Source: Halichondria panicea (taxonomy: Eukaryota; Porifera; Demospongiae; Suberitida; Halichondriidae). From it: DNA of 64,000 bases. The notes below the pieces were generated by a model, which had not been told where the DNA came from, ran no database searches, and saw nothing but the letters and a program-made list of their open reading frames with translations. Below, piece after piece: positions 46,990 through 57,281 of this stretch. The translations under genes and the position numbers were made by a program. How positions within the stretch are numbered: position 1 is the stretch's first letter; each line of letters begins with the position of its first letter. The stretch spans positions 7,098,339 to 7,162,338 of the forward strand of contig NC_087379.1 of assembly GCF_963675165.1 (NCBI RefSeq), read 5' to 3'.

Positions 46990-47724
46990 TTAAGTACTTG
47001 GGGGTAAAGACATGGCCTAGCCACCAGTCATAGCTTCAGCTCAGTCATGCCCTAACCACATGCAGAGAAGTTTACCCTAACCCTTACCAACAGATATGAA
47101 GAGCAAGCATTACTATACAGTATAATTTTATAACAATTAAATACAGGGAATTCAAGTTATGGCATCTAAAAGAGTCCCCAAACCATTGAGCTTTTAGAAA
47201 ATCATTGACAACGATGCTTATTTATGGCAAGAGCACTTATCTACTCTTGGTTACGGCCATTAAACTGCAACCCCCCCATCCGTTAATTAATGGTTCAGGG
47301 ACTCTTTTAGCTGCCATGCATAACTTGAATTCCCTGTATTTAATGTTTAGAAAGTATGAAGGTGTCGATCTTTAAAAAATCATAAAAATTGTGAAATTGG
47401 ATCAGTTACGGCCATTGACAGTTGTTCAACCCTCCCTCCGTTTAATCAATGGTTTGGGGACTCTTTAGCTCCCATATAACTTAAATTCTTAGGTATTTAA
47501 TTTTTAGTGTATAGAAAATAGCTAATGCTTGCTCTTCATATCTGTCGTTCCATATTCCGTTCCATTCCGCATTCCTTCTTTTACAAGATGCCTTTCCACT
47601 TCCTCCTATTGTGTACTACCAGCCATATACAGTGTATTGTACATGTACTGAGTCTATTTGTTCATGTACTTAGGTCTCCAGTGTGTGGGCGTATCATGCT
47701 CTAACCATTTCCTCTCTCCTGCAG

Positions 47725-48023
47725 GTAACGCTGGCTACAGTGTGCTGGTGAGCTGCAGTGAGAAGATAATCCAGTCACTCTCTGAGGACCCGAAGGCCTT
47801 GGCCCTCCACCTCTTGTCAGCTGGGCTCATCACTGTGTCCAATCTTGAAAAAACCAACGAGTATGTGAATGAGACCAAGAGAGAGAAGGCCACCAGACTG
47901 TACACTGCCCTGCTGGGTGTGGTCAAACACCACCCCCACAAGTACCACGAGTTTGTCTCCACTCTCAGACTCAACCCACTACACACTGACTTGGTCACAC
48001 AATTAGATAGCAAGTACACGTAG
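47725..48023 (+). other. CARD-like domain exon downstream of gene 2
   Basis: An acceptor at 47723-47724 precedes a phase-1 exon of about 99 codons ending in TAG. Its helices read LVSCSEKIIQSLSEDPKALA, LHLLSAGLITVSNLEKT, KREKATRLYTALLGVVKHHP, KYHEFVSTLRL and HTDLVTQLDSKY, the helix spacing of a CARD. The frame is open with no damage, unlike its decayed neighbours. No upstream exon joins it cleanly in phase, and gene 2 stops at 43915, so it may be used by another transcript form or be a recent relic. Confidence 0.55.
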
Positions 48024-48149
48024 TTTGTCTACACGTACGTACATATACATAATTATGATTATTACGATTGTGCGTACCATCATTCTTTTTGTACTTGAGA
48101 TTGACCTTGAATTTATACATGTACTCACTTAATTGTTGCATGTTTGAGC

Positions 48150-48257
48150 TGAAGCTGTGAAAGTGTAATTATTATTGCATATTGATCAAGCATGAATGTC
48201 AGTAAGGAGGGGTCCAAACAAAGGGGCGTATAGCTAGACTATATACTGCCCAAGAAA
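48150..48257 (+). promoter_or_regulatory. Upstream region shared by genes 2 and 3 (gene 3 copy)
   Basis: Matches 28848-28935 and lies in only 234 bp between the CARD-like stop and the gene 3 ATG, so the promoter must be compact. Confidence 0.45.
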
Positions 48258-50308
48258 ATGGACATACACACTGCTGCCATTGTTGTTAACTTGAGTGCTT
48301 TAAAAGATGCCATTAAGAGGGGAGAGGATGTCAACAGTGTGAATGAGGTAAGCTGGTTTGTGGGTATGTAGAGCTGAAGCTGTGAAAGTCTGTTTTTGCT
48401 AGCTGTCATGCTAATTAATAATAATATACGAATGTACGATATCCCTTGATTCCATGCTTTAGTCTTGTCCCCAAATATTGTCTGTCTATCTCAAATGAGA
48501 GGTAAGGTCATCGGTCACCATACAGCTGTATTTCAGGCTACATAATTTATAGTAATGAGGGAGCAAACCACTTCAGAACCATACTGTGGTGATAGATAGT
48601 TGATGCATGTGCTCTGTCACCGGAATAACTGTGGACATGGAAAAGCTCGATCCACCTGGACATAATTATAGCATAGGTGTATTTTGTGTTGCTAGGGTTA
48701 TAAACTAGTTATGACACGTGCACTCGGGATGCATGGTGTATATTGCACTCAGCCCTCGGGCCAATATCATATTTATTTTTCTTTTCTCTAGCTGTATTTT
48801 CATTATAAAATAGACAATATACAATATACCAGATACAATCTATCCCAGGCCTAGTTGGCAACCTAGCATTATTTTAGAGACGACTCTGCCTGGGAACGAG
48901 GCTAAGTATATACAGTTGACTCTCGTTAATCCGGTCACCCTTGGGACCATGCAGCTTGGCCGGAATAGCGAGGTGGCTGCAGCTCAGGAAATAGCCGCGG
49001 CTTAAAAACGACCTTACCTCGAATCTAATGACTACTTTTGCGGTTCTTGTCTCGAGGATAATGTAGGATAATGAATGATTCTGTTCTCTATTTAAGTGTA
49101 ATCTAATTTTATTTGCTAAACCACACCCAAAACGTCACATCCGGCTGTAATATACGTATAAAATTACAAAACCTTGTTTGGGACAGCCACCACTGGCCGG
49201 TAAACGGAATAGCGAGTGGCCGTACTTCAGGGTGAGTTTTGTGCAGTAAACATAATATAGCTAGCATTCCGTGCCAAGCCAAATGACCGGTATATCGAGG
49301 TGGCCGTACTTCAGAGAGCCGGAATAGCGAGAGTCTACTGTACATGCAGTTGTAGATGTACTGTACAATGTATTATGAACTTACATGTGCTGACAATTAC
49401 ATTTCCCTGTGGATTTTAATGCTTTAAACTGACGTACTAGCCGGTTTATTTACATGTACTGTACTAGCTGGCTTAATACGTATGACTGTTGTGCTTGTGT
49501 TCTCACTCTAGGATGTGGTTGGAAATGTAGAGCAGTGAATGTCTGTATTGTTCAATGTACATTCATATTGTGTTGTCACTGTCTCCACTCTTGCAGGATG
49601 GGACCACTCCACTCATGAGGGCAGCCTTCTGGGGACAGGAAGATACTGTGAAGGAGCTTCTCTCAGCAGGGGCTTCCCCTCTCTGCACTAATAATGTGAG
49701 CACATGTACTTTATACAGTACATGTTGCGTAGTTATACTTAACAAACAGCTTTACATGTACTGTACACCTATACCTCTTACAGTAGTTAATGACTGAACA
49801 GAGCTGTCATTTGTACCTAAACAGAAATAACCAACCTCTTAATATGCAATTACCCTTGCCAGTATTGCTCTGTCAGCAAAGTACATGTCATACGCATTAG
49901 ACCACTTTACCTCTTACAATGTACGTCTCATCCCTTCATATGATCATCATCACAGGATGGAGAGACTGCTCTGATGATGGCCAAGAGATCACCTCTCCCT
50001 AACCCTTCAGTAATCAAGCAGCTTGAGGAAGCTACTGAATCACATGTGAGTCCATACCTCAATAATGCACACACTGCATGATCATGATGGTGTTTTAGTT
50101 TATTGTGCCGAATAATTAAATAGTGCATACATTATTATATGTACATCGAATAAACATTCTTTTTTACGAGTATTTTGCTATTTTGACAATTTAAGATCAT
50201 AAGCTCATACTTTTAAATACTGTCGATTAACTGCATGGAGTGCAAACTACAGTTCCAATATTACACACACCCAAACAAGCATGAATACCATTACATGTGC
50301 CCCCCCCC

Positions 50309-50383
<75 letters not shown>

Positions 50384-53300
50384 AGTCACGTCCGCAGTCT
50401 GTTCCAGTCCTACCCAAAAACTGGACTGTCGTTACTGACACAGAAACGTGAGTGACTATTGCACAGTTGAGTCACTAGCTTTATGAATGTGAGTCAACTT
50501 TAGGAAGAAGCCAGTCTACCAGAACAAGGCAGCAGGGGAAACCCTCTCAACACCACCTGGATGTAAGTGTGTGCTTGTGCTGTATCCAGCACATGGTTCT
50601 GTGTGTTTTACCTCCTGTGTAGATCCCCTGCACCAAACCTCCGCACACCCTGATGTCACTTTCTACGACATGCCTCAAGAGAAGGAGTTCACCTCCAGTG
50701 GTGGCCACGCTGACTTTGACAATGGAGTACAAGTAACTGTTCCAGCTAATGCTGTCCCAGCAGGGACCTCTGTGAGCATTAAAGTCCAACCCAGCCTTGC
50801 CTCAAATGACGTGTTTGTGATTCCTGAGGGCATTCAGTCTGCCAGTCCGTCCTACTTGATCTCTGGTGAAGGTCTAAACGGAGAGGTGACCCTGAGCATG
50901 GAGCATCATGTACGAGTGTCCACCCAACAAGAAGCTGATGACCTCCTCTTTCTCCAAGCTGACTCGTCTCCCAAGATATCTAGTAGAAAGAGAGTATACC
51001 AGTACCAAGAGGTACAAAACGGAAGATCAGAGTTTACTCCTGGAGGGGACACCGGGAGACTGAGGCTGAGCACACGACTGAAGAACTTCTTTAAAATTGG
51101 GAAGAGAAAAAGAGGTGAATATTTATGATTTTAGAATGACTTTTGATTCAACATATAATCTTTAATACATGTACAGGCAATACTGACAGTAACCTCTACA
51201 CTGTCAGAGTCTACCGGTCTCCTCCACACACAACTGGGGACATGCTAGCCATCATTGTAGCCAGTCTCTGTGGGAGCTTATACGCTAAGGTAAGATTGCT
51301 CAATTGATGTGTGCTCATTTTATGTACCTAAATCTACAGTTTCTAGAGACGCTTGATACAGTGTTGATCCCACGAGACTATCCCAATGTGTCGAGAGAAG
51401 TGGCTGACAGGACAACTCAAGGACCACTGACGTTTGTTGATATGTGTGCCACTCTCAACATTCCCCCAGTGCAGGGATGGTCTGTGGAACCAGACAAGAA
51501 ATCGGTAAAATGTAAAGTTGGACACGGTCTTAAAATCACATTCTCTTCATTTTCAGATTTTGCGTAGTGGAGTGGATCAGCCTGAGGTAGAGAAGTTCAG
51601 ACCTGAGGATCTCCACGACTACCCTCCCAGGATAATCTGCAGGCTCTTCCCTGAGAAGAATGCTCCCAAGAGAACCACTTGTACCATCTCCTTGTCTGGG
51701 CTACTACCACCGGTCGAATTTTGCATACAATTGAAAATACTCACCTCCAAAGTTGCTGTGGATACTACTAATTTACAGGTATTCACGTTTGTACAGTGTA
51801 GCCTCTTGAAATGGTGTAGTGGGTACCTTTGGCTAACTAAATTTTGCTCCTAGATAGATTTGTCATCTTTGTTGATTCAACTTGCACAGTCATGTATAAG
51901 TTAATTAATACACACACAGTGTTTGTTTACAATGTACATTGTAGTTAAGTCTCATTCCAATTTGTTTAGGAGGCCACTGATGAGTTGAGAAGGTCTGCCC
52001 TGGCAGTGAGTGACACACAACTTGGCTCTACTGTGAAGAGTGTAGTGTCTCTGATGGAGAGATTGACTGCTGCTCTGAGGTACCACTCAACTGTCTAGTG
52101 GAAGTCTAATTATGCCTCGGTGCACATGCGCAAGCGAGGTATACGGTAGTGTGTGTGTGTGTCTCTGTGTGTGTGTGTGTAGTCTATTTCAGCTGCTCAA
52201 GGATCAATGAAGTGCAAGTAAGAGTTTCTATAGGCTTCTAGTCATGTTTTCTTGGCTTGCAATGGTTGGATTTACAAAATAAAGCTTCGTTCTCGAGTTA
52301 TGCCTAGTTTTGCTTACTTGGAATGCCATTGCAGCCTTTTCAGAAGAGTCCGTAGCAAAATTTGTTCACCGAGTATTGCTACTCTACTTAGTAGTTAGCT
52401 CTGCACTAGAACGCTAGTTGCAGAGTGAGAAGAGAGCTGCAAGGCTCTGCTGACATTTAGACTTGAACTTTTGGCATCGATCGTTTTTAACAACAATCGT
52501 GGTCGATCATTACCCACTATTTGAGTTTCCCGCATGTAGCAAAATTATTAATGTGTGTATAAAAGCTAGCTATATATTATGTAGCTTTGGCGCCTCCACC
52601 GAGGCATCAGCACCTGCGGTGCTTTCATTATCACATTTTTTCTGAAGGTCATCTTCTCTGAGTGAGCTGACAGCCCACACTGACTCCATACGGACAGAGA
52701 TAAAAGCTGTCCTTGTAGTGACCAGGAGGGTTGTCCAGGAGTGCACAGTGCAGAGCATCAGTGCGAACATGAGAGCCAGTCTCTCTAAGATGGAGACTTT
52801 ATCTCACCAGCTTTGTCATGTGACCAAGGTCAAAATCAGATACTGTCTAGGTGAGAACGTGTGTTTATGATATCAAGTGTTAGCTCTCATTCTTAATGGT
52901 ACAGACCAGTCAGATGAGACAGCTGCTCTTGTTGACCTGGTGGAGAATGGAGCTAATCTGTTGAGAGCTGTAGACTGTCTACTCAGGGACATCCACACAC
53001 TCAGTGGAGTTAGTGGTGAGTGTAGATTGTCAGAGTCTGTGTATCGAGTATCTACCTACCGTATAGCGGGTATATTTCGAGGGTATAAATTTTCGCGGCA
53101 ATGCCTTTAGAAATTAAAGGTTTTCGCAGATTTGATTTTCGTGGAATAGCAGCCTTTTTGCTGCGGTACATGCTTAATCCATGACAACCACGATACTCTG
53201 CTGCTCAACTGCAACCACCCTCCCTCCGTTTCTTTCAGCTTCCATAACATGGCAGTTACAGTAGGATACCATGTTTGAATTATAAATTCCAAGAGGGGCA

Positions 53301-53998
53301 ACCAAAAGGAGGGTGGCAAAAGCCATCTGAGATTAAATATTCATGTACAGTCTTTTGTCAAATTTGCTGTTTTTTTTCCTCCCAAAACTTATAGCCAATG
53401 TTTGTAGAGCTACAAAATGCATCTTTTAGTTTTGATGTAGTTAAGTTATGACCTCCTGAAAGAAGCTAGCGTAATAGCTAGGTGCCATATTCCTTTCCAC
53501 TTCCACTGTATTGTACATACTACATGTACTGTACTCAGTGCTCCAGTGTGTGGGCGTATCACGCTCTAACCATTTCCTCTTTCACACAGATGTATTGTCA
53601 TTGTATTGAACTGCATGCAATCCACGTACACCATTTCCTTTGCTGACCCTCACCCTATCCACACTGCAGGCCTGGCAGAGAGGATAGACATTGAACACCC
53701 TCTACTCAACAACGAGATTGAGACAACAGAGTTCCCAATTTTGGCTTGTCATTTCGACAACGTGAAAATGTACTCTCTAGCGTTGGGACTCACTCCTGCT
53801 CAGCAAGCTGATGTGAGGCAGATTAAAGTTTTAGAAGACACACAAACGGCCATGATGGAATGCTTTTCCCTGTGGCAGAGGAGTAACCCAGCTGCTGCAA
53901 CATATAGAACTCTTCTGAAACTACTCGTAAGAATGAGGAAACATGAAATTGCTAACGAAGTATTCAAACATTGCCTAGAGAATAGTAAACTTACATAG
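48258..53998 (+). CDS. Ankyrin-ZU5-Death domain protein, paralogue 3 (710 aa)
   Basis: Exons: 48258-48347 (start MDIHTAAIVVNLSALKD), 49597-49695 and 49956-50045 (ankyrin), 50398-50447 (alternative 50386), 50504-50562, 50623-51114 (ZU5-like), 51177-51289, 51340-51504, 51557-51778, 51970-52079, 52648-52850, 52905-53015, 53670-53998 (Death domain, TAG). The sum is 2133 nt, exactly 711 codons. It keeps a single copy of the helical module and only two ankyrin exons after the cap. Its Death domain is the second type (WQRSNPAAATYRTLLKLLVR), which survives only as fragments behind genes 1 and 2. Intron 1 is a fusion of the gene 2 first and last ankyrin introns. Likely a cytoplasmic adaptor with reduced ligand surface; function is inferred. 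Confidence 0.87.
48913..49340. mobile_element. CAGTAGACTCTCG element, gene 3
   Basis: Copy of 36920-37348 at the homologous position (left end CAGTTGACTC), so the insertion preceded the gene 2/gene 3 duplication. Confidence 0.75.
50301..50382 (+). repeat. C-tract and (CA)n at splice acceptor, gene 3
   Basis: Longest of the three tracts, with about 35 CA units and one CG interruption, ending in CTTAG. Confidence 0.9.
50623..51114 (+). other. ZU5-like domain exon of gene 3
   Basis: Differs from the gene 2 exon by only a few bases (for example ISSRK for ISSTK), which points to very recent duplication or conversion. Confidence 0.75.
52112..52605 (+). mobile_element. Dispersed TG-containing element in gene 3 intron
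   Basis: Ends ATGCCTCGGTG and CACCGAGGCAT are inverted repeats. It contains a hairpin plus (TG)n at the left and resembles 12060-12640 and 23270-23740. Confidence 0.55.
53670..53998 (+). other. Death domain exon of gene 3 (second type)
   Basis: About 109 residues: IEHPLLNNEIETTEFPILA, then LGLTPAQQADVRQI, MMECFSLWQRSNPAAATYR and LLKLLVRMRKHEIANEVFKH. It has the W-x-R-S-N-P-A and A-T-Y-R-x-L-L Death signature. Sequence is well diverged from the 13965 and 42552 domains. Confidence 0.85.
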
Positions 53999-54203
53999 TA
54001 CATGTGTAGCGTATTATTTGTTTTGTAATCGACCTGTATTTTTTCATGTTAGTAAAGTTTGCAATTGAGTGCACAAAATATATAACATTTCAGTTTTATT
54101 TAGATGATGTATATAATTATATGGAATATCTTCTCATGACTATCTACGGGAAAGGTTTAATGATTTTTGACTCTAGTAGGTATTATATATGATTATGTGA
54201 ACT

Positions 54204-54408
54204 ACCATATAGCGTGTAATTTTCGTGGGGTAAAATATTTGTTATTTTCATGGACAAGCTAGCTGACCTCCACGAAATTTTAATGTAGCTGGAACGTAGG
54301 AATGCAGTGCAGCCACGAGACTAAACGAACTTTTTACTCACGAAAACCACCCTTTTTCGAGTTAAACGATTTGTTTACCCCACGAAAATTACCCGCTATA
54401 TATACGGT
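54204..54408. mobile_element. ACCRTATAGCG inverted-repeat element
   Basis: Ends ACCATATAGCG and CGCTATATATACGGT; the arms share TTTTCGTGGGGTAAA and TTTACCCCACGAAAA. Half-elements with the same end (accgtatagcgggtat) sit near 13386, 41974 and 53058. This and flanking AT-rich DNA fill the gap between gene 3 and the next gene. Confidence 0.6.
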
Positions 54409-54540
54409 TTGTTTTGAGAAACAGTATAATTATAGTTCATACCAATATAATCATTCCCCATTTTCAAACGTTAAAAACTTACAGCTTAAAATATCAAGAG
54501 TTTAATTCTAGATATGACATACAGATATAAAAGTCTGTCC

Positions 54541-55425
54541 TTAAAGTCCAGGAGTCATTTCCTTGAAAACAGCAACATAGTCGACAGCTTTTGTAGGCGG
54601 TATCTCAACACGACCGAGCAAATCAAATGCTTTATTCTTAGCCTCAGGCACAAGCAGTGTCTGAAATACAACTTCTGCTACAGTCTTCCTAGCCACTTGA
54701 TACTCTTTGGAGGATCCACTGAAATGTAGTTTATCGCTCTTGCTGAAAACAAGTTCCCTTGTTCCCTCTTCTCCATCCACGAGCATACACGGGTTCACGA
54801 TAGTGTAGGTGAGGCCACTCTCGATCAGATAATCTTCGGATTGTCGCTTGTACTTGAAACACCCCATAAATTCGTCCGGAGCAGCTTTTGTTGTTCCCAT
54901 TGATCCAACCATCACTATATGTGCAACGCCAGCTCTCTTCGCTGCATCAACTTGACGTTGCTGACCAATCCAATCCACCAACTCAGGACTACCTGCACAG
55001 TAAGAAAACGTTGCAATGAAAACAGCTTTACAAGTATAGACTCTAATGTATAGCATATGAAAAAATTAATGTGCACTGTTATTTGTATAAAATAATAAAC
55101 CTTTATTTGTTCCGTCATCAGGCAAGAAAAAAACTCTCCCGTCTTTGAATCCTACAACAACACTTGTAAGAATAACTAGAGCATTGCAGTCCTTGAAAAG
55201 CTCTGTCATGAGATCTGTGCTGTTATCAGCAGTGATATCCACTTCGTGGCAGTTGCCTTCCAACTCTCCCCATACATCTTCATACTTCTCTTTTGCTTTA
55301 GCGATAGACCTTAGAAGGCATTTTGGAACATCGAAACAATCCTTCGCAGTCAGAATCTTGCGCACCAAGGAGCAAGAAGTCCTCCCTGTGGCTCCAGTAA
55401 TTGCTACCTTGATTTTAGATGCCAT
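54541..55425 (-). CDS. NmrA-like NAD(P)-binding Rossmann protein (atypical SDR, 258 aa)
   Basis: Exons 55101-55425 and 54541-54992 join in phase 1 and total 777 nt. The N terminus, IKVAITGATGRTSCSLVRKI, carries the glycine-rich GATGxT nucleotide-binding loop. Later features are CNALVILTSVV, VDAAKRAGVAHIVMVGSMG, and YKRQSEDYLIESGLTYTIVN, where the Y-x-x-x-(S/K) region and the I-V-N-P turn follow the atypical SDR pattern. The family binds NAD(P)H and includes reductases and redox sensors; the substrate cannot be named. The start codon faces the channel gene 143 bp away. Confidence 0.8.
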
Positions 55426-55568
55426 TTTTCATGCACAGCATAATTAGATGAAAGTAAGGGAAAGGTCATCTAAGGAAGAAGCTGTTTCACTCTACACTTC
55501 CTATACTATAGTATAGACGACCTTTCCCAAACTGCAAGAAGACCCGCACAGAGAAAATCAAGGAGAAA
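55426..55568. promoter_or_regulatory. Bidirectional promoter between NmrA-like and PACC1-like genes
   Basis: Only 143 bp separate the two divergent ATGs. It contains a perfect 16-bp palindrome CTATACTATAGTATAG (55501-55516) and an inverted pair GGGAAAGGTC (55458-55467) and GACCTTTCCC (55519-55528). The symmetric layout suits shared control, but factor identity is unknown. Confidence 0.55.
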
Positions 55569-56875
55569 ATGTCACTGGAAACAAGGAGTTTGGTTCTCCC
55601 TGGAGAGATTGGATACCATTCAACCTATGGAAGCATACAAGCTGGTCACAACAAGGATGATAGCAGTGATATGGATGATGATGATACCAGGAGGCCATTG
55701 TACAAGAGATCTTCTGTGGTGTCGGTGTCTTCGTTCAGTGAGGTACATGTTTGTTTGTTAATAATTATACAACTTGATGAATTTTTTTACAGCTATTTGA
55801 GAAAGAATTGAACAGAAGAAGAGCTGAAGAGAACGATCGGAACGGGAGTGACGATGAAGACACAGCACCACCTCATCAAACTATTTATCGACGAAGCTGT
55901 AAAGACAAGTCGAAACTTGCCCTCCTGGCTCCACTCTACTTCCTGCTAATGGTGATTGCAGCAGTCATCGCATTTTACTCCATTGAGTCGGTGATTGTAT
56001 CGTATCAGCATCGAGTCCGCTCAGTCCAGTACATCACAGTGGAGGAGTACTACACCATTGGCATCGCTATGTTTCCACAAGACTTTGCCAAATTCAATCG
56101 ATGTGAGTTTATTTACGGAGACGATCTAGCTCCTAGTAACAAAAACTCATCTTCTATTCATCCCTCCAATCAGACGTGCCAGTATTCGTTTGTCAATTTT
56201 CATTCTAAACTGGTGAATATGAACCGAACGGCAATGGTGTTCCACGGTCCAACTTTGGTGAGGCAAAAACAGAGCCTTGGAATCCACTTTACAATCAACA
56301 CAACTGTCCGACAATTTAGCGCCATGGAGTATCTACTACTGGAAGATTGGCACTATAAAATGAACAGACCACACGAAGAGCAAGCCGAGTATCTGGCAAA
56401 TATGGAGTACGCCATGCCTCTGCACACAGTTCCTGCTGGCTTCAGATCGTGGATTAAAATGTCGTACCTCATTCGAAACGAAGGTCCAGGAAGTACAAAT
56501 CTATCGGATTTCGTCGTAAACACGGATTTTGGTACGTACACTGGTTGGTATAATAGCGATGACCGAGGGAGGAATAACACGGCTCCGATATACGCACTCT
56601 TTGAATGGAAAACAGACACTTTTGAATATGTTACAGAGATTTTATCCACCACCATCTGGAGTACAGTTGGTTCGCTGGCTGGTGTATTTGTGACTTTAGT
56701 GAAGGCAGGAGAGTATTTTGAGAAGCTTGTACGGAGAATAAAAAGAGATCGAAAGAAGAAACAGTTGAAGCTAAAAGAGCTGGAGGAGGAGAGACAAAAG
56801 AAAGTCGATGAGTACCATAAGAAACGATTGTCTAAAAGACTGAAAGATGATAGCTACATAAAAGTTAATGACTAA
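55569..56875 (+). CDS. PACC1: Proton-activated chloride channel family protein (418 aa)
   Basis: Exons 55569-55742 and 55793-56875 join in phase 0. The layout is a soluble acidic N terminus, one membrane span near residues 108-130 (LALLAPLYFLLMVIAAVIAF), a large extracellular region with several N-x-S/T sites, a second span near 345-365 and a basic coiled C terminus. Family landmarks match vertebrate PACC1/TMEM206: SVQYITVEEYYTIGIAMFPQ, FSAMEYLLLEDW, PAGFRSWIKMS and the FEWK motif before the second span. In vertebrates the channel opens at acidic pH and passes chloride at the plasma membrane and endosomes; the same role here is inferred. The C-terminal run rich in K/E is longer than I expect for the vertebrate protein. 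Confidence 0.85.
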
Positions 56876-57281
56876 AAACTTCTTGTGTATACATAATTAT
56901 ATCCGGCCAACATTTTTCAATTTTGTCATCATACATTTTTATTGTGTGCAATGGGTAATGTTGCAGTTGATTTAGCGGACAATAAGTCTTGTTTAATAAC
57001 ACAATGCAGGTTTCCGTGATGGAGACAACATTCTTATTATTAACACAATTAACAGGACTATAGATAATAATTGTACGTGCACAATAATTGCAGAGACACC
57101 AAAAAAAGTGAAGTGATTTGCACAATTAAGAGTAGCTAACTCTTGATATTATTAATGATTCAGTGCCATCATTTGCACAGCAAAAGGGCAGAATAACATA
57201 AAAACGTGATATTTACAAGCTATAACATAAAGGTTTGAAAATTTGATATAGTGAGGTGTGGAGTGCATTTGAAAGTTATAA
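56876..57281. other. Intergenic AT-rich gap
   Basis: About 400 bp between convergent 3' ends. Apart from presumed 3' UTRs and poly(A) signal-like AATAAA variants, I see no gene or repeat here. Confidence 0.5.

Larger units (their letters stand above)
43916..47240 (+). pseudogene. Decayed downstream exons after gene 2
   Basis: Homologous to 15313-20434 but without its 1.8-kb nested insertions. It holds the deleted second Death domain (near 44890), a Death tail (to 45434), the helical pair (45655-46025), and the SPVAPLTL exon (about 46630-46702). An 8-nt insertion (near 46386) relative to gene 1 disturbs the exon between them. Confidence 0.6.

Noticed and set aside
47725-48023. Treating the CARD-like exon as the proven C terminus of gene 2
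   Set aside because: Gene 2 has an in-frame stop at 43915, and no intermediate exon chain reaches 47725 in the right phase, so it is kept as a separate, uncertain exon.
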